From: Rhodothermales bacterium
Lineage (GTDB): Bacteria; Bacteroidota; Rhodothermia; Rhodothermales; VXPQ01
DNA length: 64,000 nt
Reading direction: 5' to 3'
NCBI GenBank assembly: GCA_951812335.1
Contig: OX638293.1
Location: 514,501 to 578,500, forward strand
A model generated the notes under the pieces. The model worked only from the letters and a program-made list of their open reading frames with translations, was not told where the DNA came from and searched no databases. Shown piece after piece: positions 1 through 8,566 of this stretch. Made by a program: the position numbers and the translations under genes. Position 1 is the stretch's first letter. The number at the start of each line of letters is the position of its first letter.

Positions 1-341
1 AGCAATGCATGCGACGGATCGCCGTACCAGGCAGCGGCAAGCGCAGCCAGTGCGGATCGGGAATCACGGACGCGTGCGAAAGCGGTGCCGGGATACCGAT
101 GTGCCCGGTTCGCCGGCGCCGCCTCGCACACGATCGCGATGGCTCCGTTTTTAACAGCCTTGTCAATGAACAGGTGGCCGTCGACCTCAACCCCTCGAAT
201 GGCTACAAAAAGACCGTTCGGCCCGACCTTGCGGCTGTCTCCGGCCACATGGTCGATATCGATATTGTCAATGCTTTCCCATGTCTCCATGAGCAGGCCC
301 GCGGCCTGCAATGTTTTTATTACGTCTCCGAGCGTTTTCAT
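1..341 (-). CDS. murE: UDP-MurNAc-tripeptide synthetase MurE, N-terminal part (runs off the left edge)
   Basis: Reading leftward from an ATG at 341 gives about 113 residues that match the N-terminal domain of MurE. Visible blocks are VAGDSRKVGPNGLFVAIRG near residue 33 and VRDSRSALAALAAAWYGDPS near residue 95, the usual MurE start. In the family, MurE adds the third amino acid, normally meso-diaminopimelate, to UDP-MurNAc-L-Ala-D-Glu in the cytoplasm. The ATP-binding and ligase domains lie outside the window, so substrate choice cannot be judged. The start codon overlaps the ftsI stop (ATGA, 338-341), which points to translational coupling and fits the dcw order ftsI-murE. Confidence 0.93.
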   Translation of the reverse strand, partial: MKTLGDVIKTLQAAGLLMETWESIDNIDIDHVAGDSRKVGPNGLFVAIRGVEVDGHLFIDKAVKNGAIAIVCEAAPANRAHRYPGTAFARVRDSRSALAALAAAWYGDPSHAL

Positions 342-2305
342 CGGGATCGCAGTACTACCGTTCGTCCAGGAGGGCTACCCGCTTCGGGATATTGGGCCCC
401 TACGATCCCCCTGCCTTCGACGCGGACCCGGATATTCCGGCGCGATAACCAGTATGTGGCCTCGCGCATGGTCCATCCCCGGAAATCGGGGACGGCGTCG
501 CCGGACACCACCGGTTCGTTCGGTTTGTCGGATTCACGCAAAAGCACGGGACGCATTCTCCCCGGCGTACCGGTCGACACCGCATGTGGAAGTTCTTCCG
601 CAGGAAAAGCCTGCCGGGCCAGCTCGGGAAACGTCGTAAGCCACCGCGCGGCGGTACGCTGGAAAATCGGCGCAGCAACCAACCCCCCGTACCGGAACGT
701 TTTCGGCTCGTCCACCACAACCGCAAGCACGACCTGTGGATCGTCGGCGGGAAAAAATCCTGCAAAGGAAGCACGATACGCTCCCTCGCGATACCCCCCG
801 GCATCCGCTTTCCGCGCCGTGCCCGTTTTTCCCGCAACCTTCAGACCCTCTATTTGCGCCCGAGTCGCCGTGCCCTCTTCCACGGCGTCCAGGAAAGCGG
901 GCAGAATGGCTCTCGCAGTCGAGGACATAAACGCCCGGCGCACGGAATCCTGGCGGGCTATCCATGTGGTCCTTCCGGTCACATCCCGGCGCTCGGCCAC
1001 AATGTTCGGTTGCACGAGCAGCCCGCCGTTCGCAAGCGCCGCATAGGCCACGGCAAGTTGCAGAGGGGTCACATCCACTTCGTACCCGATGCCCATGGCC
1101 GTCAGCGTCGTGCCGCTCCATTGATCGGGACGCTTCAGCAATCCCTGCACCTCCCCGGGAAGATCGATCCATGTAGGTTGCCCGAAACCGAGACTGCGAG
1201 CATGCCGGTAGAACGTACCCCGATCTGCGCGGGACACCACTTTGGCAGTCCCCACATTGCTCGAAAGCGAGATCACTTCCCGAAAGGAGATCGTACCGTG
1301 GGCATGCGTGTCGGTGAGCGTACGTCCGTGCACCACGGCCCATCCGTCCCCCGTCTCGACGGAATCTTGCATACCAATGAGGTTCTGCTCAATGGCGGAG
1401 ACGGCGGACACGAGCTTGAACGTGGAGCCCGGTTCCAGCCGGTCCGTTATGGCGCGGTTACGGCGCGTTTCCGCCGAATACGCCCCGGCCCGATTGGGAT
1501 CGAACGTAGGCACATTGGCCATGGCGAGCACTGCGCCAGTGCGTGGATCGAGCGCCACCGCCGTTCCGGAAGCCGCCTGCATTTCGGCAACGCCCCGGGC
1601 CAGTTCTTCCTCCAGGATGGTCTGCCTAAGCAGATCTATCGTCAGGATGAGCGACTCCCCGTGAACAGGTTCGACCACTTGACCGGAAACGAACGCTCTG
1701 ATCCGGCCCAGCCGGTTGCGCTGTACGGCGCGCCGGCCGTCCACCCCTCTCAAATACTCGTCGTATTGCAATTCCAAACCGCCCAGCCCGGTCCCCTCGG
1801 GACTCACATACCCCAACACATGCGAGGCGGTTTGTCCGTGATTGTAACGGCGGGCGAAGGCGGGATCGAGAATCACCCCGGGCACATCCCAGCGCTCGAC
1901 CTCTTCCTTTTGCCGCCCAGGCATACCACGAACGAGCTGTACGTACTGCGGGCTGGTTCGTTCGCGCAGGCGCTGCCGGTAGTACGCCGACGACGTACCG
2001 GTTAGCTTTGACAATCTTTCAAAGAACGTATGCTGTTGCTCCTCGAAGCCGGAAACCGTCGGATCGAGCGCCAGATCGTACCGTGCCGTGTTCACCGCCA
2101 GCGTCCTGCCCGCACGATCGTAGATGGCGCCCCGCATCGCCGGGATACTGACGAAAGAGTTCGTCTGTCGCCGTCCCTGATCCCGCAGATCGCGACCCTC
2201 CGTAAGGTGGATGCGAAATACCTGACCGAGGATAAGAAGCGGCAGCAGGCTCAGTGCCGTCAGCACCACGTACATCCGGACCAGTATCGAATCCTTCGTT
2301 TCCAC
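338..2305 (-). CDS. ftsI: Division-specific transpeptidase FtsI/PBP3 with a C-terminal PASTA domain
   Basis: Class B penicillin-binding protein that cross-links septal peptidoglycan. A single membrane anchor (YVVLTALSLLPLLILGQVF) is followed by a PBP dimerisation domain and a transpeptidase domain. Counted from a TTG at 2323, the catalytic motifs are STFK (300-303), SSN (354-356) and KTG (499-501). The last 55 residues (VPDFRGWTMREATYWL...) look like one PASTA repeat, seen in spore-type and Bacteroidota FtsI. I prefer the GTG at 2305 as start because AGAGG sits 8 bases upstream; the longer TTG start at 2323 lacks this. It lies 48 bases downstream of the ftsL-like gene and overlaps murE by 4 bases. 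Confidence 0.95.
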   Translation of the reverse strand: METKDSILVRMYVVLTALSLLPLLILGQVFRIHLTEGRDLRDQGRRQTNSFVSIPAMRGAIYDRAGRTLAVNTARYDLALDPTVSGFEEQQHTFFERLSKLTGTSSAYYRQRLRERTSPQYVQLVRGMPGRQKEEVERWDVPGVILDPAFARRYNHGQTASHVLGYVSPEGTGLGGLELQYDEYLRGVDGRRAVQRNRLGRIRAFVSGQVVEPVHGESLILTIDLLRQTILEEELARGVAEMQAASGTAVALDPRTGAVLAMANVPTFDPNRAGAYSAETRRNRAITDRLEPGSTFKLVSAVSAIEQNLIGMQDSVETGDGWAVVHGRTLTDTHAHGTISFREVISLSSNVGTAKVVSRADRGTFYRHARSLGFGQPTWIDLPGEVQGLLKRPDQWSGTTLTAMGIGYEVDVTPLQLAVAYAALANGGLLVQPNIVAERRDVTGRTTWIARQDSVRRAFMSSTARAILPAFLDAVEEGTATRAQIEGLKVAGKTGTARKADAGGYREGAYRASFAGFFPADDPQVVLAVVVDEPKTFRYGGLVAAPIFQRTAARWLTTFPELARQAFPAEELPHAVSTGTPGRMRPVLLRESDKPNEPVVSGDAVPDFRGWTMREATYWLSRRNIRVRVEGRGIVGAQYPEAGSPPGRTVVLRSR

Positions 2306-2353
2306 GTGAGATACCTCTCGCAAGCGTCTTGTGCCATGTTGGTGTGCTTCCCG

Positions 2354-2806
2354 TCATTCCCCCACCCCGACCGGCGGACCGGGCGCCGGATCCGTAACGA
2401 GCCCCAGTTCATGGGCACGCTGGTAGATGACGGAAGGGCCGACCATTTGATCGAAATCCCCTTTCAGGCGATTGTGCTGCAGGTGAAGTCGAAGATTTTC
2501 CCGGCGCTCCTCTTCGAGTTCGGCCAAAATATTTTGCGTGGCATGGACATGCCCGACATACAGCGTGAAAAGAACGCCAAGCCCCAGAACGATCAGGACA
2601 AACCGCGCCGTAGAAATGCGTCCCAAAAATGTGGCTTCTTCCCGGGGAGCAGCCGATTTGCGCTGATTCAGGCCCTGGATATCCGACCAGCCGGGCAACG
2701 CATGCCCTTGCCGGTACGCCGGGACAGGTTCCTCAATACGAACCGTCTCCGAAGCCGGACTTGCTTCTCCGAACTTGTTTCGGATATGTGTTTGCGACTT
2801 GTACAT
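2354..2806 (-). CDS. FtsL-like bitopic division protein
   Basis: About 150 residues with a basic, proline-containing cytoplasmic N-terminus, one hydrophobic segment (FVLIVLGLGVLFTLYVGHV, roughly residues 70-90) and a charged Leu/Glu-rich periplasmic helix (NILAELEEERRENLRLHLQHNRLKGDF) that looks coiled-coil. This architecture and the position between rsmH and ftsI are typical of FtsL, which forms a complex with FtsB/FtsQ and recruits FtsI. Sequence identity in FtsL is low, so the call rests on context and topology. Start taken at the ATG at 2806; a GTG at 2815 is also possible. The gap to the rsmH stop is short, so the genes are probably co-transcribed. Confidence 0.75.
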   Translation of the reverse strand: MYKSQTHIRNKFGEASPASETVRIEEPVPAYRQGHALPGWSDIQGLNQRKSAAPREEATFLGRISTARFVLIVLGLGVLFTLYVGHVHATQNILAELEEERRENLRLHLQHNRLKGDFDQMVGPSVIYQRAHELGLVTDPAPGPPVGVGE

Positions 2807-2821
2807 GACGCGCACGCTCGT

Positions 2822-3808
2822 TCATCGCCTTATCGTCTGCGCATTCTCCTCCGGGGGCCACGCCAACTCCGTGCGCTCCGCGATGCGGAGGCGCGCACTG
2901 CGTGCTCGCGGATTGGCTTCCACCTCCTCAGCGTCCGGCTGTATCGGCTTCCGCATGCGTTCCTTCCACGGGATCAGTGGGTTGCCGTACATATCGCGCA
3001 GCGGCTCCCTCTCGAAATTCCCGTATCTGAAAAACCGTTTGACCCTTCTGTCCTCAAGCGAGTGATAACTTATCACAGCCATCCGTCCGCCTGGTCGGAC
3101 CACACGGACCGACGCTTCGAGCAACCGCTCAAGCACTTCCAGCTCACGATTCACCACGATGCGCAACGCCTGAAACACGCGCGAGAGGGTCCGAACCGCC
3201 TCGCGCCCCGGCACTACGCCACGGACGACCTCGGCCAGTTGTGTCGTGCTCTCGAGCGGTCGGGCCTCCACAAGCGCACGAGCGATCCGGCCCGACCGCG
3301 GCTCTTCGCCAAACGTCGAGAACACATCCTTCAGCATCCCCCGATCCCACGAGTTCACTACCCTGTGGGCGGGGCGCCCCCCGCGTATATCCATGCGCAT
3401 GTCGAGCGCCCCTTCGGCGAGATAACTGAATCCGCGCGAGGCGGTGTCGATCTGGTGAGAGGAAACTCCGAGGTCCACCACCAGACCGTCCACCTGCGCC
3501 TCTCCGGCTTCTTCGAGCAATCGTTCGATATGCTCAAAATTGCCTCGGAGAGGCGTAAACCGCCCGCGCTCCATATCGGCGGCGAGTCTGCTACAAGATG
3601 CATCGAGCGCTTCGACATCGTGATCGATGCCGAACACCCTGCCTCTCGGTGATAACAACTCGAGCAACGCAGCACTGTGTCCACCCCCACCCAAGGTAGT
3701 ATCCACGTACACGCCGCCGGTTTTCGTAATCAGTCCTTCTGTTACAGCCTTGCAAAGAACAGGAATGTGGAAAGAGGTTGCGAAAGCGCATGCCTCTGTG
3801 TTCCCCAT
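2822..3808 (-). CDS. rsmH: 16S rRNA (cytosine-1402-N4)-methyltransferase RsmH (MraW)
   Basis: SAM-dependent methyltransferase that modifies C1402 in the ribosomal P site. The start of the domain (FHIPVLCKAVTEGL), the SAM loop DTTLGGGGHSAALLE, FGIDHDVEAL, and the late motifs DLGVSSHQID and ISYHSLEDRRVKRFFR are all characteristic. The length of about 328 residues fits the family. I chose the ATG at 3808 because the family begins shortly before the HIPVL block; an in-frame ATG at 3835 would add nine residues and has GGAGG directly against it. Second gene of the mraZ-led cluster. Confidence 0.95.
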   Translation of the reverse strand: MGNTEACAFATSFHIPVLCKAVTEGLITKTGGVYVDTTLGGGGHSAALLELLSPRGRVFGIDHDVEALDASCSRLAADMERGRFTPLRGNFEHIERLLEEAGEAQVDGLVVDLGVSSHQIDTASRGFSYLAEGALDMRMDIRGGRPAHRVVNSWDRGMLKDVFSTFGEEPRSGRIARALVEARPLESTTQLAEVVRGVVPGREAVRTLSRVFQALRIVVNRELEVLERLLEASVRVVRPGGRMAVISYHSLEDRRVKRFFRYGNFEREPLRDMYGNPLIPWKERMRKPIQPDAEEVEANPRARSARLRIAERTELAWPPEENAQTIRR

Positions 3809-3870
3809 TCGTTTATTTCCGTCTCCCCCTGTCATCCTCCGTGACGGAAAAATTTCCGCCTGTCATAGCG

Positions 3871-4323
3871 CTACATATCCCTGCCCATTTCGAATATCCT
3901 TTCCGCAACATCCGAATAATCGGCTTCCTGCTCGGCCTGAGCGGCAAACACACCCGGATCCCAGATTTCGATACGATCCAGTACGCCGATGATCAGCACG
4001 GCGTCTTCAAGGCCGGCGAAGGCGATAAGGCTCTTGGGAACCACAATCCGCCCCTGCCCATCCAGCGTAACTTCATCCGCCCAACGCATGATCGTGCGCA
4101 CGAAACCGCGCGCTTCGGATCGATACGTGTTCAGTCGGGCAATCTCCGCCTCGCGCTTTGCCCATTCGTCAAGCGGAAACAAAAGAATGCATTGCTCGAA
4201 GCCGCGCGTGATCGTAAAGCTGTTATTCGCTTCCGGGTTCAGAGCATTCCGCATCCTGGCCGGGATCGCTACGCGACCCTTGCTGTCTACAGAGTATTCT
4301 GCCTGTCCCTTGAAGCTTGCCAT
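3871..4323 (-). CDS. mraZ: Transcriptional regulator MraZ
   Basis: 150-residue protein with two SpoVT/AbrB-like repeats: YSVDSKGRVAIPARMRNAL at the N-terminus and VTLDGQGRIVVPKSLIAFAGL in the second half. The paired DxKGR and DxQGR signatures define MraZ. The family binds tandem TGGGN boxes upstream of its own gene and represses the dcw operon. Two such boxes lie about 90 bases upstream (4413-4427). First gene of the leftward division cluster. Confidence 0.96.
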   Translation of the reverse strand: MASFKGQAEYSVDSKGRVAIPARMRNALNPEANNSFTITRGFEQCILLFPLDEWAKREAEIARLNTYRSEARGFVRTIMRWADEVTLDGQGRIVVPKSLIAFAGLEDAVLIIGVLDRIEIWDPGVFAAQAEQEADYSDVAERIFEMGRDM

Positions 4324-4410
4324 GACGCCAAAGAATCAGCGGTTGAAACCATGAACCGGTGAAACACATCCGGTGCACTATATCGGTTCATCGTTCAATT
4401 TATGGGAATG

Positions 4411-4466
4411 TTCCCCACTTTTCCCCACTTGGCTGATCAAATTACGGCGCAAATTTGTAATGTCAA
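4411..4466 (-). promoter_or_regulatory. mraZ promoter with two MraZ-type TGGGG boxes
   Basis: On the minus strand a TTGACA (4461-4466) is separated by 16 bases from TAATTT (4439-4444), a good sigma70-like promoter. Immediately downstream lie two direct TGGGG boxes (4423-4427 and 4413-4417) spaced exactly 10 bases apart. This is the spacing known for MraZ operators, although many operators have three boxes. Autoregulation is inferred from family knowledge. Confidence 0.65.
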
Positions 4467-4751
4467 GTCTTTTATGGGTAAAAAGTCGATATAGAACAGG
4501 TATTTTTTGCACAAAATATGTGCGATATATGTAAATGAAGAGCATATCCTCCTTTTTCAACACGGTAAAGACGGATGTGCGGACGAGTTTGAAGTCGAAC
4601 AGACGAAAATCCGCCGACTCATTATGGAGAAATACGAACGATCTGCTGCCTGCAGAAGCAGACGACAAGGCGGCAAGCACAGTGGAAAAAAGGGAAGTAC
4701 CCGGAAAGGTGGGCGGCGCCCTGTCCATTGCAGGCCCCCAGCGTTTTGTAT

Positions 4752-4898
4752 GGAAGCAGTTTCCCTGCCATTGCCGAGGCAGGCAGAGGCCATATAGAGT
4801 GGATGATCGTGGAGATGGACGACTGCGAGACCGACATGTTCGAGGCCGCTGCGCAAAGTTTTGCGTATCTCACGGAAAACGGGCTGGCGCGAGTTTGA
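4752..4898 (+). pseudogene. C-terminal remnant of a sugar phosphate isomerase/epimerase (xylose-isomerase-like TIM barrel)
   Basis: One plus-strand frame reads GSSFPAIAEAGRGHIEW, then MIVEMDDCETDMFEAAAQSFAYLTENGL and a TGA at 4896. The block EW-x-IVE-x-D-x-C-x-TD-x-FE...SF-x-YL is the usual end of TIM-barrel sugar phosphate isomerases. No start or upstream barrel strands are visible in any frame, so only about 45 codons survive. The rest of 4324-5062 holds the mraZ promoter and otherwise nothing I recognise. The call rests on motif recall and is tentative. Confidence 0.35.
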
Positions 4899-5062
4899 AC
4901 CGGCGGCTTTCCGGCAAGACGAACCGATTTCCGATCGGTCCCGGGCCAGGCCCGGTAGCGGCAAGTCGGGCGCGATGCCTCCCTGCCACCCGCACGCCAA
5001 GGAACTTATGCGGCGCATCTCGACGTTCGAAAGCGTCCCGATCCATCCTGTAGCCCCATCCC

Positions 5063-7648
5063 ATGCCCCGCTGGGTCATTCTCAAATTCGGCGGCACGAG
5101 CGTTTCGAGTCGTGCCCGCTGGGATATCATTGAGCGCATCGTCCGGGCGCGTATCGACGACGGCTTCGTTCCCGTCGTGGTCTGCTCCGCCCTGAGCGAG
5201 ATTTCCAACCTGCTCGAACGCCTGCTGGAGGATGCAGTCGGGGAAAAGTACGAACACACTCTTGAAACGATTGGGGATCGCCATCTCGGCATCGCCGCCG
5301 ATCTCGACATAGACGGGGCGGCCCTGCTGAAAGAGGACCTTGTCGAACTGAAGCGCCTTGCCCTGGGCGCCTCGCTCACTCGCGAAGCCGGGCCGCGGCT
5401 CCATGCCCGGGTAATGGCGCTCGGCGAACTCATGTCCACGAAACTGGGCGCCGCCTTCCTCGCGTCCCGGGGTCTGAATCCCGTCTGGCGGGACGCCCGC
5501 GAAATGCTGCGCGCGGACGAGCAGCGCCTGCTTCCGGAACGGCGGCAATACCTGTCGGCCACATGCCTTTTCGATCCGGATACCGCGCTCCGGGAAGAGC
5601 TGGCCCGCACCGCCGGCGATCTTGTCATTACGCAGGGTTTCATCGTTTCGAACAAGGCCGGAGAGACGGTCCTGCTCGGGCGCGGCGGTTCCGACACCTC
5701 CGCTTCCTGCCTCGGCGCCGTCCTCGGCGCCGAACGCATCGAAATCTGGACCGACGTGCCAGGTATGTTCACCGCGAACCCGCATGACATTCCCTCGGCC
5801 CGCCTGCTCCGCCAACTGGACTACGCCGAGGCGCAGGAACTGGCTACGATGGGCGCCAAGGTCCTGCATCCGCGCTCCATCGAACCGGCGCAGCGGCAAC
5901 GCATTCCGCTCCATATCAAATGTACGAGCGCTCCCGACCTGCCGGGAACCGTCATCTCCGACGACACTTCCGACTTCGGGGCGCAAATCAAGGCGATCGC
6001 CACAAAGACCGGCGTCATGCTGATCTCCATGGAATCGGCGGGCATGTGGCAAGAGGTCGGCTTTCTCGCCGATGTGTTCGCCACATTCAAGGAACACGGT
6101 CTTTCGATCGACCTGGTAGCCACCTCCGAAACGAATGTCACCGTCTCGCTGGATCGCAATGCAAACGCCCTCGAACCGGCGCGCCTCGACGCGCTGCTCG
6201 ACGCGTTGAATGGGTATTGCCGCGCCCGGCAGATCGGTCCCTGCGCCATCGTGAGCCTGATCGGACGAAACATCCGGTCGATACTCCACGAGATGGGGGC
6301 CGCTTTCGAAGTGTTTCACGAACAACAGGTGCATCAGGTCTCCCAGGCGGCCGGCGATCTGAACTTCAGCTTCGTGGTGGACGAAGATCAGGCCCGTCGC
6401 CTGACCCGCAAACTGCATGCGCAGTTCTTCGGAAAGCGGGAGCCGGACGCCCTGATCGGACCCGACTGGCGGGAATTGATGGAAGCATCGGGCAAAGAGG
6501 CCCCAAGCCGGACCGCCTGGTGGCAGGGCCGCCGCGAGGAGCTGCTGGCCATCGCCGCCGAAACCAGCCCGGTCTACGTATACGACGAGGACACGCTGCG
6601 GGAATCGTTGCAGCGGGTGTTGTCGATCGGCGCCCTGGATCGCGTATTCTATTCCGTAAAGGCAAACGGGCATCCCGACATCCTTCGTCTTTTCCACGAA
6701 GGAGGGATCGGGTTCGAGTGCGTGTCGCCGCGCGAAATCCGGTTTTTGATCGATCTCTTCCCGGACATCGATCGGAAGCGCATCCTGTTCACTCCCAATT
6801 TCGCCCCGAAGGAGGAATACGCCGAGGGGTACGAACTGGGCGCGTACGTTACGCTGGACAATATCTATCCGCTGGAAGCATGGCCCGATGTGTTCCGCGG
6901 AAGGGACCTCCTCGTGCGCATGGACCCGGGGCGAGGCCACGGGCATCACAAGTACGTGCAGACGGCCGGATCGCAGAGCAAATTCGGCGTGGCCCCGGAA
7001 GAGATGGAGCGCCTTGCGCAGCTTGCGGATGCAGCGAATGTGCGCATCGTCGGATTTCATGCCCATGTAGGCAGCGGCATCGTCGCGCCGGATACCTGGG
7101 CCGAAACGGCCATGTTTCTTGCTTCGCTGAGAGAACGCTTCCCGGATGCCCGCATCCTCGATGTGGGAGGGGGGCTTCCCGTTTCGGAACGGCGGAATGC
7201 GCCGGAACCGGACATGATCGACATCGCGGAAACGCTCGACGCCTTCAAGAAAGAGCACCCCGACCTGGAACTCTGGATGGAGCCGGGGCGCTTCCTTGTG
7301 GCCCGCGCCGGCGTGCTGCTGGCCCGCGTGACGCAAACCAAGTGGAAAGGATCAACGGGCTACGTGGGCATCGAAACCGGCATGAACTCGCTCATCCGGC
7401 CGGCCCTTTACGGAGCCTGGCACGAAATCGTCAACCTGTCCCGGCTGGACGAGCCGCTGGAAATCACCGCCGACGTGGTAGGACCGATCTGCGAAACGGG
7501 AGACGTGTTGGGCTACGGGCGGCGCCTTCCGAGCACCGGGGAAGGGGACGTCATGCTGATCGCTACCGCAGGCGCCTACGGGCGCGTGATGAGCAACGAA
7601 TACAACATGCGCGCTCCGGCGGAGGAGGTGGTGTTAGGGGGGAGGTGA
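5063..7648 (+). CDS. lysAC: Bifunctional aspartate kinase / diaminopimelate decarboxylase (LysAC-type fusion)
   Basis: 861 residues joining the first and last enzymes of lysine synthesis. Residues 1-460 are an aspartokinase: KFGGTSV at 8-14, GRGGSDTSA at 207-215, and ACT-type regulatory segments around 315-440. Residues 495-861 are a fold-III PLP decarboxylase: the PLP lysine K533 in SVKAN, GFHAHVGSG (664-672), DVGGGLP (700-706), EPGR (740-743) and the CETGD motif (810-814). The kinase makes aspartyl phosphate for the Asp-family amino acids; the decarboxylase converts meso-DAP to lysine and CO2. Both sets of key residues are present, so both halves are probably active. The fusion allows lysine feedback on entry and exit of the pathway in one chain. 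Start is the ATG directly before PRWVILKFGG; no strong SD is seen. Confidence 0.95.
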   Translation: MPRWVILKFGGTSVSSRARWDIIERIVRARIDDGFVPVVVCSALSEISNLLERLLEDAVGEKYEHTLETIGDRHLGIAADLDIDGAALLKEDLVELKRLALGASLTREAGPRLHARVMALGELMSTKLGAAFLASRGLNPVWRDAREMLRADEQRLLPERRQYLSATCLFDPDTALREELARTAGDLVITQGFIVSNKAGETVLLGRGGSDTSASCLGAVLGAERIEIWTDVPGMFTANPHDIPSARLLRQLDYAEAQELATMGAKVLHPRSIEPAQRQRIPLHIKCTSAPDLPGTVISDDTSDFGAQIKAIATKTGVMLISMESAGMWQEVGFLADVFATFKEHGLSIDLVATSETNVTVSLDRNANALEPARLDALLDALNGYCRARQIGPCAIVSLIGRNIRSILHEMGAAFEVFHEQQVHQVSQAAGDLNFSFVVDEDQARRLTRKLHAQFFGKREPDALIGPDWRELMEASGKEAPSRTAWWQGRREELLAIAAETSPVYVYDEDTLRESLQRVLSIGALDRVFYSVKANGHPDILRLFHEGGIGFECVSPREIRFLIDLFPDIDRKRILFTPNFAPKEEYAEGYELGAYVTLDNIYPLEAWPDVFRGRDLLVRMDPGRGHGHHKYVQTAGSQSKFGVAPEEMERLAQLADAANVRIVGFHAHVGSGIVAPDTWAETAMFLASLRERFPDARILDVGGGLPVSERRNAPEPDMIDIAETLDAFKKEHPDLELWMEPGRFLVARAGVLLARVTQTKWKGSTGYVGIETGMNSLIRPALYGAWHEIVNLSRLDEPLEITADVVGPICETGDVLGYGRRLPSTGEGDVMLIATAGAYGRVMSNEYNMRAPAEEVVLGGR

Positions 7649-7751
7649 GGGGGGAGATTTGTCCCATCATCCCGGACCGCCTCTGGTATCCATTAACCGG
7701 GCGTCTACGCCGTGCAGCTCCCGGCAAACATCGTAGTCTCCCGGTTCCCGG

Positions 7752-8213
7752 CTACCCGGCGAGAACGACGGCGAACAGAGCAAGCGTAATCGCCATGTTT
7801 ACGCCCACCATCCATTTCAGGGTATCGATCCCTGCCTTGTTCGCATCGATCCCCGCCTTGTTCGCAACGATCCCCGCCTTGTTCGCAACGATCGCCGCCT
7901 TGTTCGCGGCGATGCCTGCTTTCAGATCGGCAAGGTCTGAATGCATGACGCCATCCTTGCGCTGCTCGCTTACGGCGTTCGCAATCGCCTGGGCGTGCGC
8001 TTTGGCCTGTTTCTGTTCGACGCCTGCGTCGGTAAGGCTTTCAACGATGGAAAGGGTATCGATCACGGCTTTCGCGGATGATTTGTAAAGAATAGTATAT
8101 GGGTTTCGGCGTTTTGTTTCCTTGCCCGTAGCATCGAGCGACGATCCTGCGCCCTTCGGCTTCGTTGTGCGTGGACGGGCGCCGGCGCAATGACGGGGAT
8201 TCCCTTCGTTCAT
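7752..8213 (-). CDS. Small coiled-coil membrane protein, DUF1640/CCDC90-like
   Basis: The C-terminal hundred residues are distinctive. VIDTLSIVESLTDAGVEQKQAKAHAQAIANAVSE resembles the start of DUF1640 coiled-coil proteins. It is followed by five near-perfect heptads of the type ANKAGIV and a C-terminal hydrophobic anchor (MVGVNMAITLALFAVVLAG). Function is unknown. The N-terminus is uncertain: the ATG at 8213 gives an arginine-rich stretch that does not look native, and a GTG at 8066 would start exactly at the family homology. It sits at the left edge of the accessory island. Confidence 0.6.
   Translation of the reverse strand: MNEGNPRHCAGARPRTTKPKGAGSSLDATGKETKRRNPYTILYKSSAKAVIDTLSIVESLTDAGVEQKQAKAHAQAIANAVSEQRKDGVMHSDLADLKAGIAANKAAIVANKAGIVANKAGIDANKAGIDTLKWMVGVNMAITLALFAVVLAG
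7831..7916. repeat. In-frame 21-bp tandem repeats encoding heptads
   Basis: About four copies of a 21-base unit (core GTTCGCAACGATCCCCGCC) run through the gene above. Each encodes one seven-residue step of the coiled coil, so unit gain or loss keeps the frame and only changes stalk length. Confidence 0.8.
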
Positions 8214-8393
8214 GAAATATCCACGCCTCTGCGAGCTGCTTCGGTCTCGAATAAGCCAGCCGTGTGCACATTCGGCCGTCAGCCCCGTTAGACACATCCG
8301 GGAGGGAGATTTGAATCTTCCGAGCGCCCTATTCGGAAAACATTCACAAAGGCAGGCGCCTGCATTACTCTGGTCGTCCGCCTGCGTAAGTAG

Positions 8394-8519
8394 TCAAGCA
8401 GCCACTTCCCGCATCCACCCTTTCCGGGATAGCGTATCCGCCGCGATTCCAATCTGACGGGGAATGAACTGTTGTTTCGCGTCTTCAGTGAGAATATTTC
8501 CCGTCTTGAACTGGATCAT
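8394..8519 (-). pseudogene. 5' remnant of a macro-domain gene (DarG/ADP-ribose-hydrolase-like)
   Basis: An ATG at 8519 opens a 41-codon frame beginning MIQFKTGNILTEDA, which matches the first strand and helix of macro-domain proteins such as the DarG antitoxin. The expected continuation (VNTVNCVGVMGRGIA) is missing; the frame runs into 27 residues I cannot assign and stops at 8394. I read it as an internally deleted relic. The gap 8214-8393 holds nothing I recognise. Confidence 0.45.
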
Positions 8520-8566
8520 TACAGCCGCCCCTTCCGCAAAACAATGACCCAAATCTGCTCCTCCTT

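Noticed and set aside
2030-3652. 540-codon plus-strand ORF
   Set aside because: Runs antisense through ftsI, ftsL-like and rsmH with no recognisable protein features.
5006-7336. 776-codon antisense ORF across lysAC
   Set aside because: Shadow of the GC-rich lysAC gene, whose own frame has all catalytic motifs; the antisense product shows no domain.
7831-7916. CRISPR array
   Set aside because: The 21-bp units are direct, contiguous and in frame with a coiled-coil gene, without spacers.
8290-8330. tRNA-like T-arm (GATTTGAATC)
   Set aside because: The conserved G-C pair closing the T-loop is missing and no acceptor, D or anticodon arms can be built.
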